A stretch of DNA of 64,000 bases from Marinomonas aquimarina (GTDB lineage Bacteria > Pseudomonadota > Gammaproteobacteria > Pseudomonadales > Marinomonadaceae): assembly GCF_900089755.1 (NCBI RefSeq), contig NZ_FLOC01000004.1, forward strand, positions 1-64,000. The letters are read 5' to 3'. Under the pieces are notes generated by a model. It was given only the letters and a program-made list of their open reading frames with translations, made no database searches and was not told where the DNA came from. Both the position numbers and the translations under genes were made by a program. This document shows positions 45,556 to 54,569 of the stretch, piece by piece. Each line of letters opens with the position of its first letter. The stretch's first letter is position 1.

Positions 45556-45620
45556 GGTGACTCCTTATGTTGGTTTTGAAGGAGTCACCCCCAACTGGGG
45601 AAAACTCCCCCAGTTGGGTG
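45556..45620 (-). promoter_or_regulatory. Two-hairpin RNA leader, best-formed copy
   Basis: First hairpin: CCCAACTGGGG pairs perfectly with CCCCAGTTGGG. Second: GGTGACTCCTT pairs perfectly over 11 positions with AAGGAGTCACC, enclosing the whole AAGGAG Shine-Dalgarno one base before the ATG of the membrane gene. Translation should be off unless this hairpin is opened. Confidence 0.8.
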
Positions 45621-45624
45621 GTGA

Positions 45625-45921
45625 AAAGGCGAACCGTAAGGAACGCATGGTTGAGCATGTAAAAACATGCAGGCTATTTGTTTAAGGAGGCTAGCTACCT
45701 CTTAGTACCACTGAGAAAACTCAGCGGCGGGCTTCCTTTGAGCTCATGCTCTCAGGCGCAGATATCACTGAAACAGATCAGCAATATTTGATAGTCAGTG
45801 TAACCGTCTTATCCAGACAGGATAGTTAGAAAGATGCTCAATTCTTCCACCTAGCTGAGAGGCCGTTACCTCACAGAGGATTAGGCTAGGGACTGATTAT
45901 TGTCATATCAGGAGCAAACTT
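45625..45921 (+). other. Gene-free region with a row of small hairpins
   Basis: This 300-bp stretch lies between divergent genes and has no open frame. It holds four short perfect stems: GCATGT/ACATGC (45655-45670), CTGAG/CTCAG with an AAAA loop (45711-45724), TATCC/GGATA (45810-45824) and GAGG/CCTC (45859-45872). Several AGGA motifs lie between or in loops on the plus strand. It must contain promoters in both directions and may encode a small RNA. Confidence 0.45.
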
Positions 45922-46524
45922 ATGGCCCAAGCAAAACCCAATTACTCAAAACCCATCTTTGAACAATCATTCACAATTAACAGCTTACAGGCGCAACGTG
46001 TCGTTGACCGTGTTTTTAGACGGACGGTCAGTGCGCTTTACGGAATCGATGTCATCCTGCGCATCATTGGCGATGAGAACGAAATTGATGAAGTGGAACA
46101 GATCATTAGCCAGTTGATCGAGGATTGCGCTAAAGCGGTAGACAACGAACAAGCTCGTTTGGACAAACTGATGGAGTCCAACGGCATCGATGAAGTACCT
46201 GACTACACCGACCCGATTACCTTCAACGCCAAAATCAGCTCGCCTCAGGTTGGCCAGTTTGTCGGCTTAGTTCGCAAACTCGATGCGTTGATGATCTCAA
46301 TGGACACACTCTGGTTATCTAGCGTGCTTAGCAACAAGCAACGTGTTGATGGCAACTACGCATGGCAACAGCGCGTTATCAAACTGGCTAGGCGCATTAT
46401 TGATATCGAAATTCGAGCACGAAAATCAGCTCAAGCTAAGGGTAAAGAAGCAGAAGTTGAGCAAGCGGTGCCTTCAACCGATGACGATATAACTGAAGAG
46501 GAAACAGATACCCCCGCCAACTAG
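45922..46524 (+). CDS. DUF1845/AcaB-like ICE protein
   Basis: The 200-residue protein resembles the family found in many ICEs (PFL_4669 type) that includes AcaB, a transcription activator of IncC plasmids. The core is FTINSLQAQRVVDRVFRRTVSALYG and GQFVGLVRKLDALMISMDTLWLSSVLS. The tail is acidic and disordered (from about residue 170). A GGAG Shine-Dalgarno precedes the ATG. A regulatory role is inferred from the family; it is divergent from the ssb-bet-exo unit. Confidence 0.8.
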   Translation: MAQAKPNYSKPIFEQSFTINSLQAQRVVDRVFRRTVSALYGIDVILRIIGDENEIDEVEQIISQLIEDCAKAVDNEQARLDKLMESNGIDEVPDYTDPITFNAKISSPQVGQFVGLVRKLDALMISMDTLWLSSVLSNKQRVDGNYAWQQRVIKLARRIIDIEIRARKSAQAKGKEAEVEQAVPSTDDDITEEETDTPAN

Positions 46525-46776
46525 CCAGCTAGGCTCCCCTCAACTAGCCCCTCTCGAAGGGGCTCTTCAAAATTTGGTGTTGTGGATTTTGTAACACAGT
46601 TTTGGACAGAACCTTCTTAGCCGCTTTGGGCGGAATCTACCCATCGGAGAACTTTTAATATCCCAAATAGCCGAACGGCACCACTTCCTGTGATGCCGTT
46701 GGTGAACGAAAATGGACAAAAGCAGTCACCATGACTTCGAACTACCTCATATTTAAAATGCTAAGTTAATGAGAAG
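46525..46776. other. Intergenic region between DUF1845 gene and cargo regulator
   Basis: This gap separates convergent genes. AGCCCC/GGGGCT at 46546-46564 forms a hairpin without a T-run, perhaps a weak terminator for the DUF1845 gene. It is probably the cargo boundary; I see no direct repeats or insertion-sequence ends. Confidence 0.5.
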
Positions 46777-47712
46777 TTATTCGGTTATTGAATCAGTACT
46801 GAACCGTTTTCTAAACTCTGTCGGGGTAAGGCCGTATTCCCTTATGAAGACCTTCCTAAAAGCGCTAACATCTTGATACCCCACATCATAAGAGATTTCA
46901 GAGATTCCTTTTTTAGTTAGTTCGATCAGTTGACATGCATTATGCAATCGCAATTTCTGTAAGTATTGGACTATGGTTGAGTCAACGGCTTTTATAAACC
47001 GCCTTTGCAGGGTTCTAGGGCTAACAAAGTAACTCTCTGCTATGTTCTTTACAGAAAAAGGTTTGGCGTAGTGTTCATCCAAATAATTTTGAACTCTAAG
47101 AACCATTTCATCACCGTGGTCAAGTTTTGGTATAAATTGATGATAAAACCGCTGCTCACGAAAGCCGCTATCAACCACCATTTCTTTTGATAGACTTAGA
47201 GCAATTGTGGGTGAAGAGAATAACGAAATTATCTCAAATACCAAATCAAGCCATGCCATACGGCCGCCTGCGGTAATGACGTTCCCTTCATTTACAATGA
47301 TCGCATTGTCGTTGAGTTTTGCTCTGGGAAAAGCCGATCGAAAAGACTCACCTAGTCGCCAGTGTGTCGTGCAAAACTTGTTATCCAGAAAACCACCTCT
47401 AGCAAGAATAAATGCACCAACACAAGCTGAAGCTAATACAGCGCCTTGTTGTTGCATTTTTAAAAGATATTGATTTAAAACCGTATTGTGTTGGGTGTAG
47501 AAATCGTCGTTGATACAGGGAGGCAACACCACAACCTTAGCATGCCTTTCAATATCAAGTTGTTCCAACGTGTTTATACCCACATCAAATCTAATAGATG
47601 CATCAAACTGCTGGCAAATTGTGTTGGCAAGCATCATCGTTTCAGCAAAACCATGTACAGCGGATTGGCTGGCTGTCGGGTAATTAATGATCTCAATTAT
47701 AACTATTTTCAT
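46777..47712 (-). CDS. GlxA-type AraC-family transcription regulator (cargo)
   Basis: Residues 1-185 form a DJ-1/PfpI-like domain with the cysteine C97 in ASACVGAFILARGG and the HWRL segment near 117. The C-terminal AraC domain has two helix-turn-helix motifs (FSVKNIAESYFVSPRTLQRRF and ISEISYDVGYQDVSAFRKVF). GlxA-like activators sense small molecules and control nearby genes. It is divergent from the hydrolase gene 111 bp away, the likely target. The pair is cargo between traN and the ssb block. Confidence 0.9.
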   Translation of the reverse strand: MKIVIIEIINYPTASQSAVHGFAETMMLANTICQQFDASIRFDVGINTLEQLDIERHAKVVVLPPCINDDFYTQHNTVLNQYLLKMQQQGAVLASACVGAFILARGGFLDNKFCTTHWRLGESFRSAFPRAKLNDNAIIVNEGNVITAGGRMAWLDLVFEIISLFSSPTIALSLSKEMVVDSGFREQRFYHQFIPKLDHGDEMVLRVQNYLDEHYAKPFSVKNIAESYFVSPRTLQRRFIKAVDSTIVQYLQKLRLHNACQLIELTKKGISEISYDVGYQDVSAFRKVFIREYGLTPTEFRKRFSTDSITE

Positions 47713-47823
47713 CTCAGAACCGTTGTCGCATTTGCCTTCTAATGTGTCATTTTAGCCTCTCGTTCTAGAAGTTCAAATTCAACATAATGAACGCATCAAA
47801 ACGAGACACTCAAAGGAAACATC

Positions 47824-48348
47824 ATGACTAAACAAGCACTAATTGTAATCGACATCCAAAATGACTATTTCGCTGGCGGCAAATATCCTCTTTATCAACC
47901 TGAAACTACAACTGCGAAAACCCTAGAAGCTATGGCCATTGCGAATACGAAGAACATCCCGATTATTCACATTCAACATCTGGTATCTCCTGAACTGGGT
48001 GAAGGTCTATTCTTTTATGATGAATCGGAAGGCGCTGAAATTCAAAAAGACATCATGGCAGCGGCACCTACCTCACCTGTTGTTGTTAAGCGTCATGCTG
48101 ATTGTTTCGAGAAAACCAATCTCGAAGAATTACTTCAGGGCATGGGAGTAGAAGAGATCTTATTAACGGGAATGATGACCCATAACTGTGTGACACATAC
48201 TGCGCTGTCTCCAGCAGCAGAAAAATACACCCCGAAAGTCATTGAGGAGTGTTGTTGTACAGTTGATCCTGTTGCTCATGCATTAGCCTTAGATTCTATG
48301 CAAGTGCGTGGTATCGCAATGGTGAGTATTGAAAACGCATTTTCATAA
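47824..48348 (+). CDS. Isochorismatase-family cysteine hydrolase (cargo)
   Basis: The 174-residue protein has the cysteine hydrolase triad Asp10 (VIDIQNDYF), Lys89 (VVVKRHADCF) and Cys122 (MMTHNCVTHTA), the set used by nicotinamidases, isochorismatases and related amidohydrolases. The substrate cannot be inferred. An AAGGAAA Shine-Dalgarno precedes the ATG. Its divergent GlxA-like neighbour suggests induction by the substrate. Confidence 0.9.
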   Translation: MTKQALIVIDIQNDYFAGGKYPLYQPETTTAKTLEAMAIANTKNIPIIHIQHLVSPELGEGLFFYDESEGAEIQKDIMAAAPTSPVVVKRHADCFEKTNLEELLQGMGVEEILLTGMMTHNCVTHTALSPAAEKYTPKVIEECCCTVDPVAHALALDSMQVRGIAMVSIENAFS

Positions 48349-48727
48349 ACTGCGATAGTTTCACAAAGCAACCTTTTCAACAAAATGCCAGTCATAACCT
48401 GATTGGCATTTTTCTGTAATTGCTGGCAGCCTTGTGCTGCATGGTTATGCATTCATTTGTTGGCAAATTTAGCTTAGTGTTCTGATAACTTTTGGGAGTT
48501 TTTGAGCACCGTGCGTTAACTTCCAGTCATTCGTGCAAACCTGATTAACTTGGGACGAAATTTATCGGTTAAAAAACAAGCTGTCACGCTAAGGGGCAAA
48601 ACCGTGTTAGCTGAAGTATGTTCGAGCTGAAATCAGAAAGCCAAAAAATGGTTACTTTACAGCGGAAAAACGCATTAAAGTAACCAATATGGAACATTAT
48701 TGGCGCAGCTATTTTAGAAGGGCGTGC
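48349..48727. other. Intergenic region between cargo hydrolase and traN
   Basis: About 380 bp without a gene between convergent neighbours. Apart from the traN terminator at its right side I see no repeats or insertion ends. Confidence 0.55.
48641..48685 (-). terminator. Terminator of the traN operon
   Basis: On the minus strand GGTTACTTTA pairs with TAAAGTAACC across a 16-base loop and is followed by ATTTTTTGG, 42 bp after the traN stop. Confidence 0.8.
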
Positions 48728-51700
48728 TCAATTATTGCCCGAGACTTCTTCCGTCGCCTCCTGACGCAGTTTCTGGGCATCCATTCCGTTTAGCCGTTCA
48801 ATGGCTCTGTCTGCGGCACTTTGACGGTTTCCATCAACATTTAGCGTACTTCCTGAGCCTGTGAGTCTCTCAAGATCCAGTGACGGTATTTCAGGTAGAT
48901 TGCCCGTGATCGACAAGATACCTATCCATTCATCCAGATTGACTTGGCTCCAATCTACCTGGTTTAACTGACTCGCGGTCAAACCTTCGCAGTTTGGTGA
49001 CTTTGCACTGCCCCAACCAAGGCCCAATTGCGGACGAACTTGTTCTTGAATGATCCGTGAAAGCGGCGAAGTAAAGCAACAATATGATTGTCGTTTCTCA
49101 ACACAGGCACCTAAGAACTTAGACTTGCAGTAAGAACCTACATAGTGGCAACTCTTCAATACCCGCTTGGCATTCATTTCAAACTCACTCTGCTCACATT
49201 TCCAGATAAGCTGAATGAGGATCATGGTGACTGAATAAATCATGTAGGCCGTCATAACCGTACTCAGAACCGCGCCCGCAGCGCCACCCAGCGCAAAGTT
49301 GCCGCCCGAAACAACACCATCGGCTCCGACAGCACCACCAACGTTACTAAACAGTGCCGATTGCGCCCCCGAACCAAAGGTAGAGCCTACCCATTCAGCC
49401 GTTTTGTTGGTCAACACCTGCATGAAGCCAGTCGCAGCTTGCTCCGCTCCCGCGCCAGCAGCCGTTGATGGCCCAGCCCCCATGAGAGAGTCCCATGCAG
49501 ACACAAAAGGCTCTTTGACCGCACTCCAAGTACTCGTGATTGGCTCCCTAAGCGTATTCCACGAACCATAGATTGCCGAAGACGGATTCATAGCCATGAC
49601 TGCCGTATCAAGCTTGTTAACCGCCACTATCATCGTGATGTAATCCGATAACGACACGCCACTTGGCTTTTCACAGCAATCCACTATGCCGCCAACGGCT
49701 TTTTTGCACTGGCCAGCATTTCCTTTAAAGACCGTACACTCGACGTTATCTTGGCCATCAGCTCCCGTGCATGACATATCATTGGTCATAAACTGCGCCG
49801 CATTAAGCATCGCAGCGGCCTCTGCAAAGTTAGCCTGCTTGATTGACTCTGGCTCTAAACAATCTGTGCCCATGCAGCGAACTGGCCCCTCACAGTTGTA
49901 TTGAGTTTCCATTCGAGCGTTTTGCACTTCAACGCTTTGTCCGCAGTCATACACCAGACTTTGGATATAGCAGAAGCCTTCATGACCAGCCCCGCCTTCA
50001 GTGCATTCGGTTCTGACATACTGGCAGGCCGGGTTTTGCTCCAGCGCGGCACACGTATTGGTGGTCGTGTTTTGTCCGTTATTGACGATGGTTTGTGTAT
50101 TACCATTGGCATCTACCCAGCTATCTGAGCTGCCCATGTTGAACTCTGGATGAGCAGTCGAAGCATTGTAGGTCGCTCTTGCCCTCCAGCATGAGAGCCC
50201 CAGTCTATCAGAACTGCCACGACTGGTTAAATGAGCAGGAGACGAAACAACCGCCGGATAAAGACTTCCAAGCTTTGCCAACTCGCCACTACCAACCGTT
50301 AACCCCTCGATTCGTTTTGTCCCCGTATCCAAACACTGCCACTGCACCGCAGTAAACTGATCCGTTTGCATCAAGCATTGGTCTATGCCCGGATCACTTG
50401 ATTGATGAACAATGTCTTGCTCTAAGTACTTGCCAGAGAAGGTCAATGAAGCGCTCAGTTTCGCAGGAGCCAAACACTTCTGAACTTCTCGGCTGCAAGT
50501 GTCGAAATCGACTTTGTTCCAGCCGGATTCGCATCTGGAACGCGTGACTTCCTGGGGTTCATGCCACGAAATAATCGAACCATTGACGACTTTACACAAT
50601 GAGCCAACCAAGGTTCCTTTTGGACAGGTCATTTCAGGGTATTTAATGGACGGTTTCGTCTCAGTCACCGTCTCCTTATTGCCCGTCAATGAGAGTGTCG
50701 TTTTCCAACCATTTGCCTTGGACGGCGACTCAGTGATTTTTATCTCAGTATTTTGATTATCAAAAATCCTCAGCGTAGCGTTTCCAGTTTGCATAGTATT
50801 GCTGTGCTGTGGAACAAAGCTGAGCGTTTCAGAGCTAAAGCAACCACGCTCAATGGACCAGCTTTGTTGATGGGTTTCAGCGGATACACGTCGCTCTAAC
50901 TGACACTGAGTAAGCGTGCTGATCTTCTCGCACACCTGGTAATCCGGTACATGCTTGATTTCAGTGAATGGCGTAATCGTCTGAGTAGGCTCACAGGCCT
51001 CAAAACTACTCGGCATAAGATTGGATACCACGCACTTTGGATCGCTGGTTTGCAATCCACAGTCATAGGTATCGGTAAAACGAATGCATTCACCTTTATC
51101 ATTGGTCTCGGCACATTTTGACGACATGAATCCACAGGAAGGATTTGCTTCAAGCACTTGGCAGACCTGATTTTCAATCCCCTTATAGCTTTCATCATCC
51201 ACACTGACTTGAACACGCCGACACAAAGGCGATATGCCAGCCACAGGGCTTGGGGCAAAATAGGATTCACAAACTGAAACACCATTGACCACCGTACATC
51301 CGTTGGTTGAAGACGGCTGATCCGTGCATTGAATGCTGTAGTCTGAAAACTTAGCCGGGATATCCGCTGCTTGTTCGATACAGGATTGTGGCGACCAACT
51401 ATCATTCATCACCACCTTGGTTGGATCAAAGCGCACCTTGATGCGTGCATACCCCTCACCACTACCCGTAACCGATACGCGAATTTTTACCGGCACTTCT
51501 AAACCTGACTCTACCGCTTTTAGCTTGGCCGTTAGATCGGTATTAGGATTGCGCTCCCAACTGGTACTAAGCTCGCAGCGATCAGCCGTTTCTGGAGGAA
51601 AGTTATTATTGGGCCCAGACCAGACTTTCTGATCGCCAAGCCACACCTGCATGTAGTCATCCCATTTGGCGTACTCAAGAACGGCTGAGGTAATCGCATC

Positions 51701-52420
51701 GGGGTTCACGACTTTGAGTGTGATGGCCTGTTCAAACACTTTACAACGGCCACTCCAGTAGTTGTCGCCAATACGTCCTATCCAAACTTCAAGACACCCC
51801 TCACCACAAGAGCGAAGGTTCATCGGTCCAGAAACATGCTCAATAATGCCTGCCGTGTAATCGTGAGTAATAGTGCAGCTGTTAACCGCTGTATTGAGCC
51901 TGTCACATTGCTGGTAGTTTGGACTGCCTTCACCTTGAGACTCACAGCCTGGGAAGCTTTGCGTTAATAGATTTGGGTCAGTTTGAACCGCATCAGTTAA
52001 TGCCCAAAGCGGATCATTGACCATATCTGGCCGAGACCTGTCTTTGATTTGCTGTAGCGAACGAAATGCTTCACCCGTAGCGCCACTTTCGGATGCCATG
52101 CTCTCTTGGCGCTGTGTCCCCAATTGATTCATGCTGGCATCAGAGCCATAAACGCCCGTTAAGACATCCAATGAGCCCTGATCCATACCAGGGAAAAGCT
52201 CTTGCAAGTTAATGGACTCATTACCACTGCCATTCGGCACCGACAATGTATTGCCATTGAGTGCGGGCATCGTCCAGTTTTGCAGCAATTGCTTACCTTC
52301 TTGTTGTCCGCTTAGGCCGGATTGGCGCTGCACATCAGCGGCCACACCATGTAAGGGCAGGCACGCCATAGTGATTGATAAAATACCCGCTAAAACTCGG
52401 GTAAAAAGTGTTGGTTTCAT
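48728..52420 (-). CDS. traN: TraN, outer-membrane mating-pair stabilisation protein
   Basis: TraN sits in the outer membrane of the donor and holds the mating pair together. The 1230-residue protein has a signal peptide (residues 1-28, ending GVAA) and dozens of cysteines in the middle, such as CEPTQ, CLAPAKL and the repeated CAxxNPxCxxxxxxC pattern. That repeat occurs three times (LEANPSCGFMSSKC and LEQNPACQYVRTEC are clear). A Gly/Ala-rich hydrophobic stretch lies near residues 1035-1080. It starts 2 bp after the traU stop. Confidence 0.93.
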   Translation of the reverse strand: MKPTLFTRVLAGILSITMACLPLHGVAADVQRQSGLSGQQEGKQLLQNWTMPALNGNTLSVPNGSGNESINLQELFPGMDQGSLDVLTGVYGSDASMNQLGTQRQESMASESGATGEAFRSLQQIKDRSRPDMVNDPLWALTDAVQTDPNLLTQSFPGCESQGEGSPNYQQCDRLNTAVNSCTITHDYTAGIIEHVSGPMNLRSCGEGCLEVWIGRIGDNYWSGRCKVFEQAITLKVVNPDAITSAVLEYAKWDDYMQVWLGDQKVWSGPNNNFPPETADRCELSTSWERNPNTDLTAKLKAVESGLEVPVKIRVSVTGSGEGYARIKVRFDPTKVVMNDSWSPQSCIEQAADIPAKFSDYSIQCTDQPSSTNGCTVVNGVSVCESYFAPSPVAGISPLCRRVQVSVDDESYKGIENQVCQVLEANPSCGFMSSKCAETNDKGECIRFTDTYDCGLQTSDPKCVVSNLMPSSFEACEPTQTITPFTEIKHVPDYQVCEKISTLTQCQLERRVSAETHQQSWSIERGCFSSETLSFVPQHSNTMQTGNATLRIFDNQNTEIKITESPSKANGWKTTLSLTGNKETVTETKPSIKYPEMTCPKGTLVGSLCKVVNGSIISWHEPQEVTRSRCESGWNKVDFDTCSREVQKCLAPAKLSASLTFSGKYLEQDIVHQSSDPGIDQCLMQTDQFTAVQWQCLDTGTKRIEGLTVGSGELAKLGSLYPAVVSSPAHLTSRGSSDRLGLSCWRARATYNASTAHPEFNMGSSDSWVDANGNTQTIVNNGQNTTTNTCAALEQNPACQYVRTECTEGGAGHEGFCYIQSLVYDCGQSVEVQNARMETQYNCEGPVRCMGTDCLEPESIKQANFAEAAAMLNAAQFMTNDMSCTGADGQDNVECTVFKGNAGQCKKAVGGIVDCCEKPSGVSLSDYITMIVAVNKLDTAVMAMNPSSAIYGSWNTLREPITSTWSAVKEPFVSAWDSLMGAGPSTAAGAGAEQAATGFMQVLTNKTAEWVGSTFGSGAQSALFSNVGGAVGADGVVSGGNFALGGAAGAVLSTVMTAYMIYSVTMILIQLIWKCEQSEFEMNAKRVLKSCHYVGSYCKSKFLGACVEKRQSYCCFTSPLSRIIQEQVRPQLGLGWGSAKSPNCEGLTASQLNQVDWSQVNLDEWIGILSITGNLPEIPSLDLERLTGSGSTLNVDGNRQSAADRAIERLNGMDAQKLRQEATEEVSGNN

Positions 52421-52422
52421 GG

Positions 52423-53457
52423 TTAACCTCCCGAGTTACAGCAGTCTTGCCAGCGCCACAAAATGTAGAGCGCATCTTCACCGGCACCGGGGATCGTTCG
52501 CCACTCTCCCCATTTCATGGTGCTTTCACCGATGACATGCGCACTTTCAGTTTCCGGTACAGGGAAGAACATACTCATCTTGTATTGGGATTTCGGCAGC
52601 ATGGGTTCGATAACAGGTCGGCATAGCGCACTGTTCCCCATTGTTCGCCTAGCAAGACCACGCCTGTGTTGAGCCGCGATTGCACGCGCCGCTAAATGGC
52701 TGGTGTTTTCTGCTAATGAGCCAAAGGCTAAGGTGTGGCCAGATAACGGGTAGAGATGGCCCCAACTGCCAGCACACCAAAACAACTGGTCGATGGGTTT
52801 ACCAAGCGTTGATGAAGCAGCGTCAGCGGTACAAGCAGATATAGCCAATGGATTGGCAACGGCAGCCGCTTCAGGCTGAGTAAAAAAGGCCAGTTCATCG
52901 TTCAGCCATGTTGGGTCCAATTCCGACAAATACATCAAGTCAAAGTCCATGTAACCATCGGCATTGCAATTGCCATCCATGAACAAATCGAGCATGACCA
53001 AAAGCGGAAAGGCGTAATAATGGTAATGGTAGAAAGCAAGATCACCGGTATCGTATTCACCTTCACCATGACCACCTTGCAATCGTCTATCACCTAACGG
53101 TAAACGAATCCCTCCCAGTGAAGGCGAACAACCTGGCGTTCTGACCAGTTCAATCAAACGCGCTGGCTCCCACATGCTGGTAACAATACCTGGCCTTGGC
53201 ACGCCTAAGTTGTCTTCACATAAGCAAAATGACTTGTTTGATGCGCCGCTTGGGACACTGCCAGAGCCAAGTGGAAGACCTGCAACCCGGATAGGAAAAA
53301 TGCATGACCAGCAAACATCCGTCAGCAGCTTACCCGACAATAAACCCGCGTCTGGGCAGGTCAGTTCGGCTTTAGCAGGAATAGATGCGCCCAGGACAAA
53401 CATGACAACGAGAGTCCGCAACAGACGATACGTATTATTGAGCTTTTTCATGAACAA
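52423..53457 (-). CDS. traU: TraU, conjugative DNA transfer protein
   Basis: TraU is a periplasmic protein of F-type systems needed more for DNA transfer than for pilus making. A signal peptide (about residues 1-30) precedes a mature part with many cysteines (CWSCIFPIRVAGLPLGSG, the family hallmark) and the WGHLYPLSGHTLAFG segment. The start overlaps the traW end by 23 bp. Confidence 0.93.
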   Translation of the reverse strand: MFMKKLNNTYRLLRTLVVMFVLGASIPAKAELTCPDAGLLSGKLLTDVCWSCIFPIRVAGLPLGSGSVPSGASNKSFCLCEDNLGVPRPGIVTSMWEPARLIELVRTPGCSPSLGGIRLPLGDRRLQGGHGEGEYDTGDLAFYHYHYYAFPLLVMLDLFMDGNCNADGYMDFDLMYLSELDPTWLNDELAFFTQPEAAAVANPLAISACTADAASSTLGKPIDQLFWCAGSWGHLYPLSGHTLAFGSLAENTSHLAARAIAAQHRRGLARRTMGNSALCRPVIEPMLPKSQYKMSMFFPVPETESAHVIGESTMKWGEWRTIPGAGEDALYILWRWQDCCNSGG

Positions 53458-54562
53458 GCTCCTTTGCTGGAGTTTCTTCTATTTCAAACGCGAGTCCCTT
53501 TGCTTGAACAAACGATGGGGTGACTTGCAAATCAAAGCGCTGCTTTAGCGAGGCATTGAGAAGGTAAACCGGGCTATCCAATGTCTTTTCGAGCGCATTG
53601 AGGCTATTCCAACCTTGAGTACGGTCGAGCTGCGTGGTGATAAGCGTAATGCGGCGCAGTGTCCTATCTTGGCCCTCAAGCCAATGTGCTACTCCGTCCA
53701 CTTCTTCAGCGTTCGACGCATTAAACACCACAAGCTGCTGAGTAAACGGCAAGGCTTTTAGCGGGTTAATACGCGTTCCTGCTGGGATCAATGTTCGGCC
53801 ATTGGCATCCAATAGTGGCCGCTGCATGACGATGGTTGGATCAACCATTCTTATCCGATACTGCGTGGCTTTGGGTAACTCAGTAAATGTTTGGCGAGAC
53901 CAGAAACGCTCAATGGCTTTTTTCTTTAATGCGCCCAGGTCAATCGACTGTAAACGCTGCATCGCCACTTGCATCAAATCCGGTTCTAAAATCGAATGAA
54001 TAGGACCGCGTTGACCCAATGAACCGGTATTGCCTGTTTCAATTTGACGCTGCAACCAGTCCTTGCTGTAAACCCCTAGTGCACTTGCAGTCACCTTGTC
54101 ATCTTCTATGCGGAAAATGGCAGGCACGCTAGTCACCCGCCAGTGCACAAAGGCTTTCGGATCGATTCGAACCTGAGGAACAGGATCAAGCCCCGTCATC
54201 AGCGTATGCCAATCACGGATAGCCGCCCCCAAGGTCTTTCCTTCAGGAATTCCCCGAAACAACACAATAGCGCCGGTAGCACTGGCCTCTTTAAATAGCT
54301 GCTTCAGTGAGGAATCCCCCAGTGAGGACGACGCAAATATCAACCATTCATCGCTGTGTTTGAGCGACGCAGGTTGTTCAATCGGTGAAAAAGGCTCGAT
54401 AAATTCAGATGAACCATCCACAGCACTTTGTAAAATGCTGCGGCTCATTTCGACGATCTTTTTGTCCTCGTCAGACAACGGATAAGGCTCTTGTGCCCAG
54501 GACACTTGAACCCAAGACAATGGAGCAACCAACAAAAATAAGAGACATAGTCTTTGCATCAT
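53435..54562 (-). CDS. traW: TraW fused to a TrbC-like domain
   Basis: After a signal peptide (residues 1-23, ending SWA) the first half (WLIFASSSLGDSSLKQLFKEA...GAIVLFRGIPEGKTL) resembles F-type TrbC. The second half (FWSRQTFTELPKATQYRIRMVDPTIV...LIPAGTRINPL) resembles TraW. In F these are separate periplasmic proteins required for pilus assembly; here one 375-residue chain covers both, as is usual in the SXT/IncC type. Confidence 0.9.
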   Translation of the reverse strand: MMQRLCLLFLLVAPLSWVQVSWAQEPYPLSDEDKKIVEMSRSILQSAVDGSSEFIEPFSPIEQPASLKHSDEWLIFASSSLGDSSLKQLFKEASATGAIVLFRGIPEGKTLGAAIRDWHTLMTGLDPVPQVRIDPKAFVHWRVTSVPAIFRIEDDKVTASALGVYSKDWLQRQIETGNTGSLGQRGPIHSILEPDLMQVAMQRLQSIDLGALKKKAIERFWSRQTFTELPKATQYRIRMVDPTIVMQRPLLDANGRTLIPAGTRINPLKALPFTQQLVVFNASNAEEVDGVAHWLEGQDRTLRRITLITTQLDRTQGWNSLNALEKTLDSPVYLLNASLKQRFDLQVTPSFVQAKGLAFEIEETPAKELVHEKAQ

Positions 54563-54569
54563 CTACCTC

